Assembly: GCA_002359495.1 (NCBI GenBank) | Contig: DENB01000051.1 | Location: forward strand, 102,121-122,182 | Direction of reading: 5' to 3' | Source: Enterobacteriaceae bacterium UBA2655 | Lineage (GTDB): Bacteria; Pseudomonadota; Gammaproteobacteria; Enterobacterales; Enterobacteriaceae | DNA: 20,062 nucleotides | Made by a program: the position numbers and the translations under genes | The notes under the pieces: generated by a model | The model's database searches: none | What the model saw: only the letters and a program-made list of their open reading frames with translations | What the model was told of the DNA's origin: nothing | In this document: positions 10,164 through 17,360 of the stretch, piece by piece | How the letters are laid out: each line of letters starts with the position of its first letter | Numbering within the stretch: position 1 is the stretch's first letter

Positions 10164-10796
10164 TTAACGGGTGCCGTAGACGACGATAGTCTTACCGTGC
10201 GCGGAGATCAGGTTTTGATCCTCCAGCATTTTCAAAATACGGCCGACGGTTTCGCGCGAGCATCCGACGATCTGGCCGATCTCTTGACGGGTGATTTTAA
10301 TCTGCATCCCGTCGGGATGGGTCATGGCGTCAGGTTGTTTCGCCAGGTTGAGCAGCGTCTGCGCGATGCGGCCCGTCACGTCAAGGAAAGCTAAATTGCC
10401 GACTTTTTCCGAGGTCACCTGCAGACGACGCGCCATCTGCGAAGAGAGGCGCATCAGAATATCCGGGTTGACCTGGATCAGCTGGCGAAATTTCTTATAA
10501 GAAATCTCAGCGACTTCGCACGCGGTTTTTGCGCGCACCCAAGCGCTGCGCTCCTGGCCTTCCTCAAACAGGCCAAGCTCGCCGATAAAATCGCCCTGAT
10601 TCAGATAGGAGAGGATCATCTCTTTACCTTCTTCATCTTTAATCAACACCGCAACGGCGCCTTTCACGATGTAGTAAAGCGTTTCAGCCTTTTCGCCCTG
10701 GTGAATCAAGGTGCTTTTCGATGGGTATTTATGAATATGACAATGGGACAGGAACCATTCGAGTGTAGGGTCTGTTTGCGGTTTTCCGAGAACCAT
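10164..10796 (-). CDS. crp: cAMP receptor protein CRP
   Basis: A 210-residue global regulator nearly identical to E. coli CRP. The N-terminal cAMP-binding fold has E73, R83, S84, T128 and S129 (numbered with the initiator Met), followed by the long dimerisation helix and a C-terminal winged helix-turn-helix with recognition helix SRETVGR (R181, E182, R186). It binds DNA as a dimer with cAMP and activates carbon-source and many other genes, probably including ppiA here. The ribosome site region ACAGAGGATAAC is conserved with E. coli. The gene has a long leader and is divergent from yhfA. A terminator follows the stop. Confidence 0.99.
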   Translation of the reverse strand: MVLGKPQTDPTLEWFLSHCHIHKYPSKSTLIHQGEKAETLYYIVKGAVAVLIKDEEGKEMILSYLNQGDFIGELGLFEEGQERSAWVRAKTACEVAEISYKKFRQLIQVNPDILMRLSSQMARRLQVTSEKVGNLAFLDVTGRIAQTLLNLAKQPDAMTHPDGMQIKITRQEIGQIVGCSRETVGRILKMLEDQNLISAHGKTIVVYGTR

Positions 10797-11098
10797 TCTC
10801 TGTTATCCTCTGTTGTAATCGTGCCCAAAATACAGGGGCCGTTTTCCCTGTCAGGCGGTGAAATCGTCAAGCTTTTCCCATTCAGGAAATTATTCGGGTC
10901 TCCGTCTTGAGCTGCGCTCGTGATTCGCCCCGCATTCGTCTATAGGTGACGAAAAATGTTTTTCAGCTCTGTTTGTAGCACAGCTTTTACTGACTGTCTC
11001 GTGTTGTCTCGCTTCAGCAAACGGCGAATCCGACCGATTGCTGTTTCGTCTGAGAGGGCGTACTCTGAGGTTAACTAAATGAATCAGGAATGTTTATT
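10797..11098. promoter_or_regulatory. Divergent crp / yhfA control region
   Basis: About 300 bp without a credible gene. On the crp side there is a hairpin (10832-10851) and a possible -10, TATAGA (10939-10944 on the minus strand), which would give a leader of roughly 135 nt. A weak CRP half site lies near 10944-10960 (GGTGACGAAAAATGTT). I see no full-strength CRP site like those of the autoregulated E. coli crp promoter. On the yhfA side AGGA precedes the start; no convincing -35/-10 pair was found. Confidence 0.45.
10832..10851 (-). repeat. Hairpin in the crp leader
   Basis: ACAGGG and CCCTGT pair across an 8-nt loop, about 35 nt upstream of the crp ATG, followed on the crp strand by ATTTTG. 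The T-tract is too short for a strong terminator. From memory, the E. coli crp leader also carries a hairpin in about this place with different bases, so a conserved structural role is possible. Confidence 0.5.
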
Positions 11099-11503
11099 AT
11101 GCAGGCTCGCGTGAAGTGGGTGGAAGGACTGACATTTTTGGGAGAATCCTCATCCGGCCATCAGGTGCTGATGGACGGCAACTCGGGCGACAAAGCGCCG
11201 AGTCCGATGGAGATGGTGCTGATGGCCGCAGGCGGATGCAGCGCCATCGACGTGGTGTCGATCCTGCAAAAAGGGCGCAACGCGGTGGCGGATTGCGAAG
11301 TGAAGCTTACCTCCAAGCGTCGCGAAGAGGCGCCGCGTATTTTCACCCATATTAATCTGCACTTTATCGTCAGCGGGAACGATCTCAGCGACAAGGCGGT
11401 GGCGCGCGCCGTGGATCTTTCGGCGGAAAAATATTGCTCCGTCGCGATTATGCTGGGCAAGGGGGTGGAGATGACTCACAGTTACGAAGTGGTGGCGAAA
11501 TAG
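11099..11503 (+). CDS. yhfA: YhfA, OsmC/Ohr-family protein
   Basis: A protein of 134 residues from the ATG at 11099, equal in length to E. coli YhfA and starting MQARVKWVEGLTFLGE. An upstream in-frame ATG at 11090 directly abuts the AGGA, so the second ATG with 9-nt spacing is preferred. The OsmC fold is supported by the two cysteines of the family, C47 in AAGGCSAIDVV and C113 in EKYCSVAIML, which in Ohr/OsmC proteins reduce organic peroxides. The physiological substrate of YhfA itself is unknown. It is divergent from crp and convergent with prkB. Confidence 0.93.
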   Translation: MQARVKWVEGLTFLGESSSGHQVLMDGNSGDKAPSPMEMVLMAAGGCSAIDVVSILQKGRNAVADCEVKLTSKRREEAPRIFTHINLHFIVSGNDLSDKAVARAVDLSAEKYCSVAIMLGKGVEMTHSYEVVAK

Positions 11504-11510
11504 CGTCGCA

Positions 11511-11535
11511 GCGGGACCGTCTGCGCCGGTTCCGC
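11511..11535. repeat. Hairpin between convergent yhfA and prkB
   Basis: GCGGGACCG and CGGTTCCGC form a 9-bp stem with one G-U pair and a 7-nt loop in the 35-bp gap between the two stops. No T-tract follows on either strand, so at most it is a weak bidirectional terminator or an mRNA-end stabiliser. Confidence 0.55.
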
Positions 11536-11538
11536 CCG

Positions 11539-12408
11539 TTACTCAATGCGTTTCCCTTCTATCAGCCGCTTCACCAGCGGCGCCATAATCAGTTCCATCG
11601 CCAGCCCCATTTTGCCGCCCGGCACCACCAGCGTATTGATGTGGGAGATAAACGAACCCTGCAGCATCGCCAGCAGATAGGGAAAATCGATCCCCTCCAG
11701 CCCGCGGAAATGAATTACCACGAAGCTCTCATCCAGCGAGGGAATGCCGCGCGCGGCGAAGGGGTTGGAGGTGTCGACCGTCGGCACGCGCTGGAAGTTA
11801 ACGTGAGTGCGCGAAAACTGCGGCGTAATAAAATTGATGTAATCCTCCATTGAGCGCACCACCGAATCCATCACCGCCTCGCGGGAGTGGCCGCGCTCGC
11901 TGGTATCGCGCACCAGTTTCTGGATCCATTCCAGATTGACGATGGGCACCACGCCGACCAGCAGGTCGACTTTCTCCGCCACATTATGCTGCTGCGTGAC
12001 GACGCCGCCGTGCAGCCCTTCATAAAACAGCACGTCGGTTTCGGCGGGCAGCGGCTGCCAGGGGGTAAAGGTGCCCGGCACCTGGTTCCACGGCACCGCT
12101 TCGTCATAGGTATGAAGATATTTGCGCGACTGGCCGTGGCCGCTGCGGCCATATTCGGAAAAGGTTTGCTCCAGCAGGCCGAAATCATTGGCTTCCGGGC
12201 CGAAATAGCTGATATGGCGCCCAAGGTCGCGCGCTTTACGGATCGCCATATCCATTTCCGGCCGCGTGTAGCGGTGGAAGCTGTCGCCTTCCAGTTCGGC
12301 GGCGCGCAGACCCAGCTGTTGGAATATTTTGCGGAAGGCGAGGCTGGTGGTGGTGGTGCCGGCCCCGCTGGAACCGGTAACGGCGATGATCGGATGCCTG
12401 GCTGACAT
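11539..12408 (-). CDS. prkB: PrkB, class I phosphoribulokinase-like protein
   Basis: A 289-residue protein, equal in length to and strongly similar to E. coli PrkB (YhfB). It shares with proteobacterial Calvin-cycle phosphoribulokinases the P-loop GSSGAGTTTT at 12-21 (threonine where most P-loops have lysine, as in class I PRKs), the catalytic-base region EGDSFHR with D42 and H45, FYEGLHGG with E130, and NFQRVPTVDTSNPF. In the family the reaction is ATP-dependent phosphorylation of ribulose 5-phosphate. No RuBisCO gene is visible here and the true substrate in enterics is unproven. It follows yheU after 74 nt containing an inverted repeat. GGGAG precedes the ATG. Confidence 0.94.
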   Translation of the reverse strand: MSARHPIIAVTGSSGAGTTTTSLAFRKIFQQLGLRAAELEGDSFHRYTRPEMDMAIRKARDLGRHISYFGPEANDFGLLEQTFSEYGRSGHGQSRKYLHTYDEAVPWNQVPGTFTPWQPLPAETDVLFYEGLHGGVVTQQHNVAEKVDLLVGVVPIVNLEWIQKLVRDTSERGHSREAVMDSVVRSMEDYINFITPQFSRTHVNFQRVPTVDTSNPFAARGIPSLDESFVVIHFRGLEGIDFPYLLAMLQGSFISHINTLVVPGGKMGLAMELIMAPLVKRLIEGKRIE

Positions 12409-12430
12409 GGTAAAACTCCCTGCTAAGGTC

Positions 12431-12463
12431 GGGCGATGAGCATTGTTAACATGATTATCGCCC
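12431..12463. repeat. Inverted repeat between yheU and prkB
   Basis: GGGCGAT and ATCGCCC are perfect 7-bp arms around a 19-nt centre that contains a nested near-palindrome on GTTAAC. It lies between the yheU stop and the prkB start and could be an intercistronic processing hairpin or an operator for a prkB promoter. Confidence 0.55.
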
Positions 12464-12482
12464 TGGTGTCATCCGTTCTCCG

Positions 12483-12701
12483 TCAGCCGCGAAACTCGCT
12501 GCGCGGCATGATATTGACCGTTTCATGCAGCTCAGACCATACCAGCACCGCCTCGCCGCGCTCCAGCTGGTGCCTGACGTCTTCGACTTTTTCCGCCAGG
12601 CTGCGCTCCTCTTCGCCATAGTCGGTGCCTTCGCGCAGCACAAAGGCTTCGATCAGATTAGCGAGGGTTTCGGGGTCTACTTGTTGCCAGGGAATAATCA
12701 C
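12483..12701 (-). CDS. yheU: YheU, UPF0270 family protein of unknown function
   Basis: A 72-residue protein, the same length as E. coli YheU, with the shared stretches [29 protein letters not shown] and MPRSEFRG. It starts MIIPWQQV. The family has no established function. It is soluble and acidic with no membrane segment or signal peptide. It begins 3 nt after the yheT stop and so is almost certainly translated from a yheT-yheU message, with prkB likely following. Confidence 0.92.
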   Translation of the reverse strand: MIIPWQQVDPETLANLIEAFVLREGTDYGEEERSLAEKVEDVRHQLERGEAVLVWSELHETVNIMPRSEFRG

Positions 12702-12704
12702 GAT

Positions 12705-13721
12705 TCAGGTTTCCAGCCAGGGTGAAAGCCAGTGCGGCACACGCTGTTCAAGCCACATCTGCGGCCTGCGCAGCGTACCGCCCACAAAGCCAACGTGACC
12801 GCCGTAGCGGGTCAGTTGATAAGTAATGTTAGCAGGTAAGCGACGGGTATCCGGGATCACCTCGTCAGTCATGAAAGGATCGTCTTTGGCATGAATGATC
12901 AGCAACGGTTTGCGTACGCCGGGCAGCAGCGGCATGGCGCTGGCGCGGCGGTAGTAGTCGTCGGCGTCGCGGAAGCCGTGCGCGCGGGCGGTAATGGCGT
13001 CGTCGAAATCGCGCAGCTTGCGCAGCGCTTTCAGCTGCGACAGCGTGACCGGCAGGGTGCCGGGCCACGCGAGCAGCTTGCGTTCGGCGTTTTTCTTCAG
13101 CTGCTCCAGCAGGTAACGCTGATAAAGACGCGAAAAGCCGGTTTCCAGCTTAGCGCTGCAAGGCTCTAACAGCAGCGGCGCGGAAATGACCACGCCCGCA
13201 TCCAACAGCACGTCGTCGCCCTGTTTGCCCATCAGGCAGGCCAGCATATTGCCGCCCAGCGAGACGCCCACCGCGGCGGTGGGTGCCTGGCCCCAGCGTT
13301 GTCGCAGCCAGCTGAGAAACCAGGCGGCGTCTTCCGTTTCGCCCGAATGATAAATGCGTCCCAGCCGGTTCGGCACGCCGCTGCAGCCGCGAAAATGCAT
13401 TACTACGCCCAGCCAGCCGCGCTCACGCCACGCCTGCAACAGACCGTGAGCGTAAGGGCTGTGAAAGCTGCCTTCCAGCCCGTGAAACAGCACTACGCGC
13501 GGTTTATGGCGCGCCTGCTGCGGATCTTCGCTCCAGGCGAGATCGATGAAGTCGCCGTCGGGCAGGTCGAGGCGCTGCCAGTGCGGCTTCAGGGTGATAT
13601 GACGACGAACCAGGCGCGGCAGCACGGTCTGCAGATGCGGATTGCGCAAACCCGCCATCGGCGTGAAGGTCTCAGCCGGCGCGTGACTAAAATTCATGTC
13701 GTAAAGGCTTGTCTGATTCAT
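12705..13721 (-). CDS. yheT: YheT, alpha/beta-hydrolase (AB-hydrolase 4 / YheT-EMB8 type)
   Basis: A 338-residue protein (E. coli YheT 340). The nucleophile elbow is GVSLGGN with S154; the other triad candidates are D280 (HAKDDPF) and H309 (YGGHVGF). Other marks are FHGLEGSFHSPYAHGL and MHFRGCSGVPNR. It is predicted to be a carboxylester hydrolase, with no known physiological substrate in enterics. No signal peptide is seen. The ribosome site before the chosen ATG is weak; M9 is an alternative start but has no better site. In E. coli yheS lies immediately upstream in the same direction; here about 5.5 kb containing the exporter, lacI and tauABCD separates them. Confidence 0.93.
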   Translation of the reverse strand: MNQTSLYDMNFSHAPAETFTPMAGLRNPHLQTVLPRLVRRHITLKPHWQRLDLPDGDFIDLAWSEDPQQARHKPRVVLFHGLEGSFHSPYAHGLLQAWRERGWLGVVMHFRGCSGVPNRLGRIYHSGETEDAAWFLSWLRQRWGQAPTAAVGVSLGGNMLACLMGKQGDDVLLDAGVVISAPLLLEPCSAKLETGFSRLYQRYLLEQLKKNAERKLLAWPGTLPVTLSQLKALRKLRDFDDAITARAHGFRDADDYYRRASAMPLLPGVRKPLLIIHAKDDPFMTDEVIPDTRRLPANITYQLTRYGGHVGFVGGTLRRPQMWLEQRVPHWLSPWLET

Positions 13722-13759
13722 ATCGCACTGTTAGCTTCGGTGGGTTGTCCGTTTTTCCT

Positions 13760-13774
13760 GGGTGAGGAGCACCC
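13760..13774 (+). promoter_or_regulatory. Hairpin presenting the exporter ribosome site in its loop
   Basis: GGGTG and CACCC can pair with AGGAG, the only good Shine-Dalgarno sequence for the following gene, as the 5-nt loop. From the end of that sequence to the ATG at 13783 is 13 nt, long for a normal start; folding the downstream stem would shorten the distance. This is a structural prediction by eye. Confidence 0.45.
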
Positions 13775-13782
13775 GACATAAC

Positions 13783-14385
13783 ATGGAACTGAGTCTGTTT
13801 TTTTCAATGCTGGGCTTTCTCTGGGTCGCCGCGATCACGCCAGGCCCTAATAATATGTTACTCACCGCGTCCGGCGCCAACTTTGGCTTTCTGCGATCCC
13901 TTCCTTTAATGATCGGCATTATGATCGGCATGCAGCTGATGCTGATGCTGGTGGCTTTCGGCGTGGGCGGTCTGATCCTGCTTTATCCGTCGCTGCATCT
14001 GTTTTTGAAGATCGCCGGCAGCCTCTATCTGCTGTGGCTGGCGTGGAAAATCGCCACCGCCGCGTATGAGGAGCTGGAGACCGGCGAAGGGCCGAAAACG
14101 CCGATGCCGTTCTGGCAGGGTGGGCTGTTGCAGCTGATTAACCCGAAAGCCTGGCTGATGGCGCTCGGCGCGGTGGCCAGCTTTAGCCTGGCCGGCGACG
14201 CTTACCGTTCGTCGGTGATCGCGATCAGTCTTGGCATGGCGATCGTCAATCTGGTGGCGGGCATCGCCTGGCTTGGCTTCGGCAGTTTGATCGGCCGCCT
14301 GCTGCGCAGCCGCCGCGCGTGGAAGATCTTCAACCTCGCCATGGGCGCGCTGACGGCCGCCTGCGTGCTGCTGATCTGGCGTTGA
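13783..14385 (+). CDS. LysE/RhtB-family amino-acid exporter
   Basis: A 200-residue membrane protein with about six hydrophobic segments. The family motif ITPGPNNMLLTASGANFG lies near residues 18-35, and QLINPKAWLMALGA in the middle is also typical of LysE/RhtB exporters. Members export amino acids such as lysine, threonine, homoserine or cysteine/O-acetylserine; the substrate here is not predictable, although the neighbouring sulfur genes make a sulfur-related amino acid worth testing. The start at 13783 gives the normal family N-terminus; a GTG at 13762 would add seven residues without a ribosome site. It is divergent from yheT, and its stop is one base from the stop of the convergent LacI regulator. 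Confidence 0.9.
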   Translation: MELSLFFSMLGFLWVAAITPGPNNMLLTASGANFGFLRSLPLMIGIMIGMQLMLMLVAFGVGGLILLYPSLHLFLKIAGSLYLLWLAWKIATAAYEELETGEGPKTPMPFWQGGLLQLINPKAWLMALGAVASFSLAGDAYRSSVIAISLGMAIVNLVAGIAWLGFGSLIGRLLRSRRAWKIFNLAMGALTAACVLLIWR

Positions 14386-14386
14386 G

Positions 14387-15367
14387 TCAGCAGGAAGCGC
14401 GTTCGACGCGCTTCCAGGGCAGCACCTCATGAACGGCCGCCGCGTGCGGCTGGCGTATCTTTTTCAATAGCAGCTGGACGCTGCGCGCGCCGAGCTGATG
14501 CATCGGCTGTTCGATGGTGGTGAGCGGCGGGTTAAGGCTGCCGGTCAGCGCCAGGCCGTCGAAACCCACCACCGCTAAATCTTCCGGCACGCGCAGCCCC
14601 GCCTGCAGCGCGGCGTGGATCACGCCGACCGCCAGCATATCTGAAACGGCGAACACCGCATCGGGCCGCTCTTGCCGCTGGAGCAGCCGGCGTAACGCGG
14701 CGCTGCCCGCCTCGCAGGTCAGATCCGCGACATATTCCACGCTTGCCCAGTTCAGCTCCTTCTCTTCCAGCGCCGCGCGATAGCCCGCTTCGCGTTGATG
14801 AGAGTAGAGATAGCGCATATCGCTGTTGATCAAGGCGATGCGCCGACGCCCTTTGCCGGCCAGATAGCAAACCGTTTCGTGAGCGGCGGCGCGATTATCA
14901 ATAGTGACGGAAGAGGCGTTGATCGCCGGGTCGTTTTCGGCGCACTGCACCCAGGGCGAATCGCCGATATATTCCGCTAAGTCCGGCAGACAGCTCGCCG
15001 CATCCATGGTGATCACGCCATCCACCACCTTGCCCGCCAGCAGCCCTAAAAAAGCGGCCTCGCGCTGACGTTGCGAAGCGGTATGGCAGAGCAGGATATG
15101 GTAGCCCTGCGCTTCCGCCTCCGCTTCGATGCCCTGCACCACGTTGGCGCAAAACGGATTGGTAATATCTGAAATCAACACCAGCAGCATATGGCTTTGC
15201 GCAGTACGCAACTGACGCGCCAGCAGATTCGGCTGATAACCGTAGGAGTCGATCGCGGCCAGCACCTTATCGCGCGTGTCGGGCCTGACGCCGGGATGAT
15301 CGTTCAATACACGGGAGACGGTCGCTTTCGAAACGCCCGCAAGCAGCGCTACTTTCTCTATCGACAT
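14387..15367 (-). CDS. LacI-family transcriptional regulator, divergent from tauABCD
   Basis: A 326-residue protein with an N-terminal helix-turn-helix (IEKVALLAGVSKATVSRVLN, about residues 3-22), a hinge helix (LLARQLRT near 48-55) and a periplasmic-binding-like sensor domain to the end (LVLISDITNPF, ADAVFAVSDMLA-type stretch and VVGFDGLALTG visible). The architecture is that of LacI/CytR/PurR regulators, which usually sense sugars or nucleosides. The gene is transcribed away from tauA with a 234-bp shared intergenic region and converges on the exporter with a 1-bp gap. Local control of tauABCD and/or the exporter is inferred from position. E. coli tau genes use CysB and Cbl and have no such regulator beside them. 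Confidence 0.92.
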   Translation of the reverse strand: MSIEKVALLAGVSKATVSRVLNDHPGVRPDTRDKVLAAIDSYGYQPNLLARQLRTAQSHMLLVLISDITNPFCANVVQGIEAEAEAQGYHILLCHTASQRQREAAFLGLLAGKVVDGVITMDAASCLPDLAEYIGDSPWVQCAENDPAINASSVTIDNRAAAHETVCYLAGKGRRRIALINSDMRYLYSHQREAGYRAALEEKELNWASVEYVADLTCEAGSAALRRLLQRQERPDAVFAVSDMLAVGVIHAALQAGLRVPEDLAVVGFDGLALTGSLNPPLTTIEQPMHQLGARSVQLLLKKIRQPHAAAVHEVLPWKRVERASC

Positions 15368-15509
15368 GGTACAAACGCACCTTATTAGCGAGAGGAAAAC
15401 AGAGAGATTATTAATACCACAGCAGATTGCAGCACGCCCGGTCTGGTTTAGCCGTTTCGCTTAAAAGTATTTGCATTTTTTGCATGAGATTAACAGGAGT
15501 TGATCTAAG

Positions 15510-15540
15510 AACTTATTTTTATTAGGGATAATTTTAAGTT
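15510..15540. promoter_or_regulatory. Imperfect inverted repeat in the lacI-tauA intergenic region (candidate operator)
   Basis: AACTTA and TAAGTT outer arms, with inner TTAT/ATAA pairs, form an imperfect 31-bp dyad centred 77 bp upstream of tauA. A -10-like GATAAT (15527-15532) lies inside it. It lacks the central CG common in LacI-family operators. A TTGCAT direct repeat is also present near 15471-15485. Either could bind a regulator; neither is proven. Confidence 0.4.
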
Positions 15541-15601
15541 CCTTTATCAAAACCTGAACGCCGGAGAAACTGCCGAAAAGATCAATCTCTCGGGGTGCAT
15601 C

Positions 15602-16582
15602 ATGGCAGCAAAAGGGCGTTTCTCATTACTGGCCGCAGCGCTGGCGCTGGCGGCATTTCAGGCCGACGCGGTCAATGTCACCGTGGCGTATCAAACCTCG
15701 GCGGAGCCGGCCAAAGTGGCGCAGGCGGACAACACCTTCGCCAGCGAAAGCGGCGCCACGGTGGACTGGCGTAAATTCGACAGCGGATCGGGCGTGTTGC
15801 GCGCGCTCGCTTCCGGCGATGTGCAGATCGGCAATATCGGCTCCAGCCCGCTGGCCGTCGCGGCCGCGCAGCAGCTGCCCATCGAAGCCTTTTTGCTCGC
15901 CTCGCAGTTAGGCAATTCCGAAGCGCTGGTGGTGAAAAAAACCATCCGCACGCCGCAGGATCTGGTGGGCAAGCGCATCGCCGTTCCCTTTATCTCTACC
16001 ACGCACTACAGCCTGCTCGCCGCGCTGAAGCACTGGGGCATCAGGCCGGACCAGGTGCAGCTGGTTAACCTGCTGCCGCCAGCGATTATCGCCGCCTGGC
16101 AGCGCGGCGATATTGACGGCGCCTATGTCTGGGCGCCGGCGGTCAACGAGCTGGAAAAACAGGGGAGGGTGCTGACCGACTCCTCGCAGGTCGCCGCCTG
16201 GGGTTCGCCGACGCTGGACGTCTGGGTAGTGCGGAAAGATTTCGCTCAGCAACACCCGGAGATCGTCACCGCTTTCGCCCGCAGCGCGCTGGCGGCGCAA
16301 AAAGCCTATCTGGATAACCCGCAGCAGTGGCTGACGCAGCCGGATCATCTTAGCAAGCTGTCGCGCCTCAGCGGCGTGCCGGAAGCGCAGGTACCGGGAC
16401 TGGTAAAGGGAAACACCTATCTGACGGCGCAGCAGCAGGTCGGTCAGCTGGGTAAACCGGTCAATCAGGCGATTGTGGATACCGCGCGCTTTCTGAAAGA
16501 GCAGGGCAAGGTGCCGCAGGCGTCTGACGACTACAGCGATTACGTTACCAGCCGCTTCGTACAACCCTTAGCGCAGCCGTAA
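15602..16582 (+). CDS. tauA: Taurine ABC transporter substrate-binding protein TauA
   Basis: A 326-residue protein (E. coli TauA 320). Residues 1-23 form a signal peptide with a hydrophobic alanine/leucine core and an ADA cleavage motif before VNVTVAYQ, so the mature protein is periplasmic. Matches to TauA include [51 protein letters not shown] and VWAPAVN. It binds taurine and delivers it to TauBC for uptake when sulfate is scarce. It is the first gene of tauABCD, with tauB only 10 nt downstream. The ribosome site (CGGGGTG) is weak. In E. coli the operon needs CysB and Cbl; here a divergent LacI regulator is adjacent. Confidence 0.97.
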   Translation: MAAKGRFSLLAAALALAAFQADAVNVTVAYQTSAEPAKVAQADNTFASESGATVDWRKFDSGSGVLRALASGDVQIGNIGSSPLAVAAAQQLPIEAFLLASQLGNSEALVVKKTIRTPQDLVGKRIAVPFISTTHYSLLAALKHWGIRPDQVQLVNLLPPAIIAAWQRGDIDGAYVWAPAVNELEKQGRVLTDSSQVAAWGSPTLDVWVVRKDFAQQHPEIVTAFARSALAAQKAYLDNPQQWLTQPDHLSKLSRLSGVPEAQVPGLVKGNTYLTAQQQVGQLGKPVNQAIVDTARFLKEQGKVPQASDDYSDYVTSRFVQPLAQP

Positions 16583-16592
16583 GGAGAAGATT

Positions 16593-17360
16593 ATGCTTCG
16601 CATCTCGCATCTGAACGCGCGTAACGCAGGCCAGCCCGCGTTACAGGACATTACGCTGCAGTTGGATCAGGGCGAACTGATGGTGGTGCTCGGCCCATCC
16701 GGCTGCGGCAAAACCACCCTGTTGAACCTGATCGCCGGCTTTCTGCCGCTGGAGTCGGGCAGCGTCACGCTGGACGGCAAGGCGATTAACGGGCCGGGCG
16801 CGGAGCGGGGCGTGGTGTTCCAGAACGAGGGGCTGCTGCCGTGGCGCAACGTTATCGATAACGTCGCCTTCGGCCTGCAGCTGGCGGGAATGGCGCGCGC
16901 GGAGCGTCACGCGATCGCCCGTGGCCTGCTGCAAAAAGTGGGTTTGGACGGGGCGGAACGGCGTTTTATCTGGCAGCTTTCCGGCGGTCAGCGCCAGCGC
17001 GTCGGCATCGCCCGCGCGCTGGCGACGGATCCGCGGCTGTTGCTGCTGGACGAGCCCTTCGGCGCGCTGGACGCCTTCACCCGCGAACAGATGCAGACGC
17101 TATTGCTGACGCTGTGGCGCGACAGCAGCAAGCAGATTCTGCTGATTACCCACGATATCGAAGAGGCGGTGTTTCTCGCCAGCGATCTGGTGCTGCTTTC
17201 GCCGGGGCCGGGACGTGTAATGGAGCGGATGAAGTTCGACTTCGGCCGTCGTTTCGCCGCTGGCGAAGCCTGCCGCAGCATTAAGTCCGATCCCGTTTTT
17301 ATCGAGCGACGTGAATATGTGCTGAGCCGGGTCTTTGAACAGCGGGAGGCGTTCGCATGA
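16593..17360 (+). CDS. tauB: Taurine ABC transporter ATP-binding protein TauB
   Basis: A 255-residue ABC ATPase, the same length as E. coli TauB. The Walker A motif is GPSGCGKTT (34-42, K40), the Q-loop FQNEGLLPW follows, the signature LSGGQ is at 129-133 followed by [11 protein letters not shown], and Walker B is [12 protein letters not shown] with D153/E154. The switch histidine appears in [10 protein letters not shown]. It hydrolyses ATP on the cytoplasmic face to drive TauC-mediated import of taurine. AGGAG precedes the ATG, and the stop overlaps the tauC start by 4 nt. SsuB (alkanesulfonate uptake) is related, but gene order with TauA/TauD settles the assignment. Confidence 0.97.
   Translation: MLRISHLNARNAGQPALQDITLQLDQGELMVVLGPSGCGKTTLLNLIAGFLPLESGSVTLDGKAINGPGAERGVVFQNEGLLPWRNVIDNVAFGLQLAGMARAERHAIARGLLQKVGLDGAERRFIWQLSGGQRQRVGIARALATDPRLLLLDEPFGALDAFTREQMQTLLLTLWRDSSKQILLITHDIEEAVFLASDLVLLSPGPGRVMERMKFDFGRRFAAGEACRSIKSDPVFIERREYVLSRVFEQREAFA

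Noticed and set aside
11999..12408. A broken P-loop in PrkB because the Walker A lysine is threonine
   Set aside because: Class I phosphoribulokinases naturally have GSSGAGTS/T here, so it is a family feature and not a lesion.
12436..12621. A 61-codon plus-strand frame near yheU
   Set aside because: It begins inside the yheU-prkB inverted repeat and continues antisense to yheU, with a serine-rich shadow translation.
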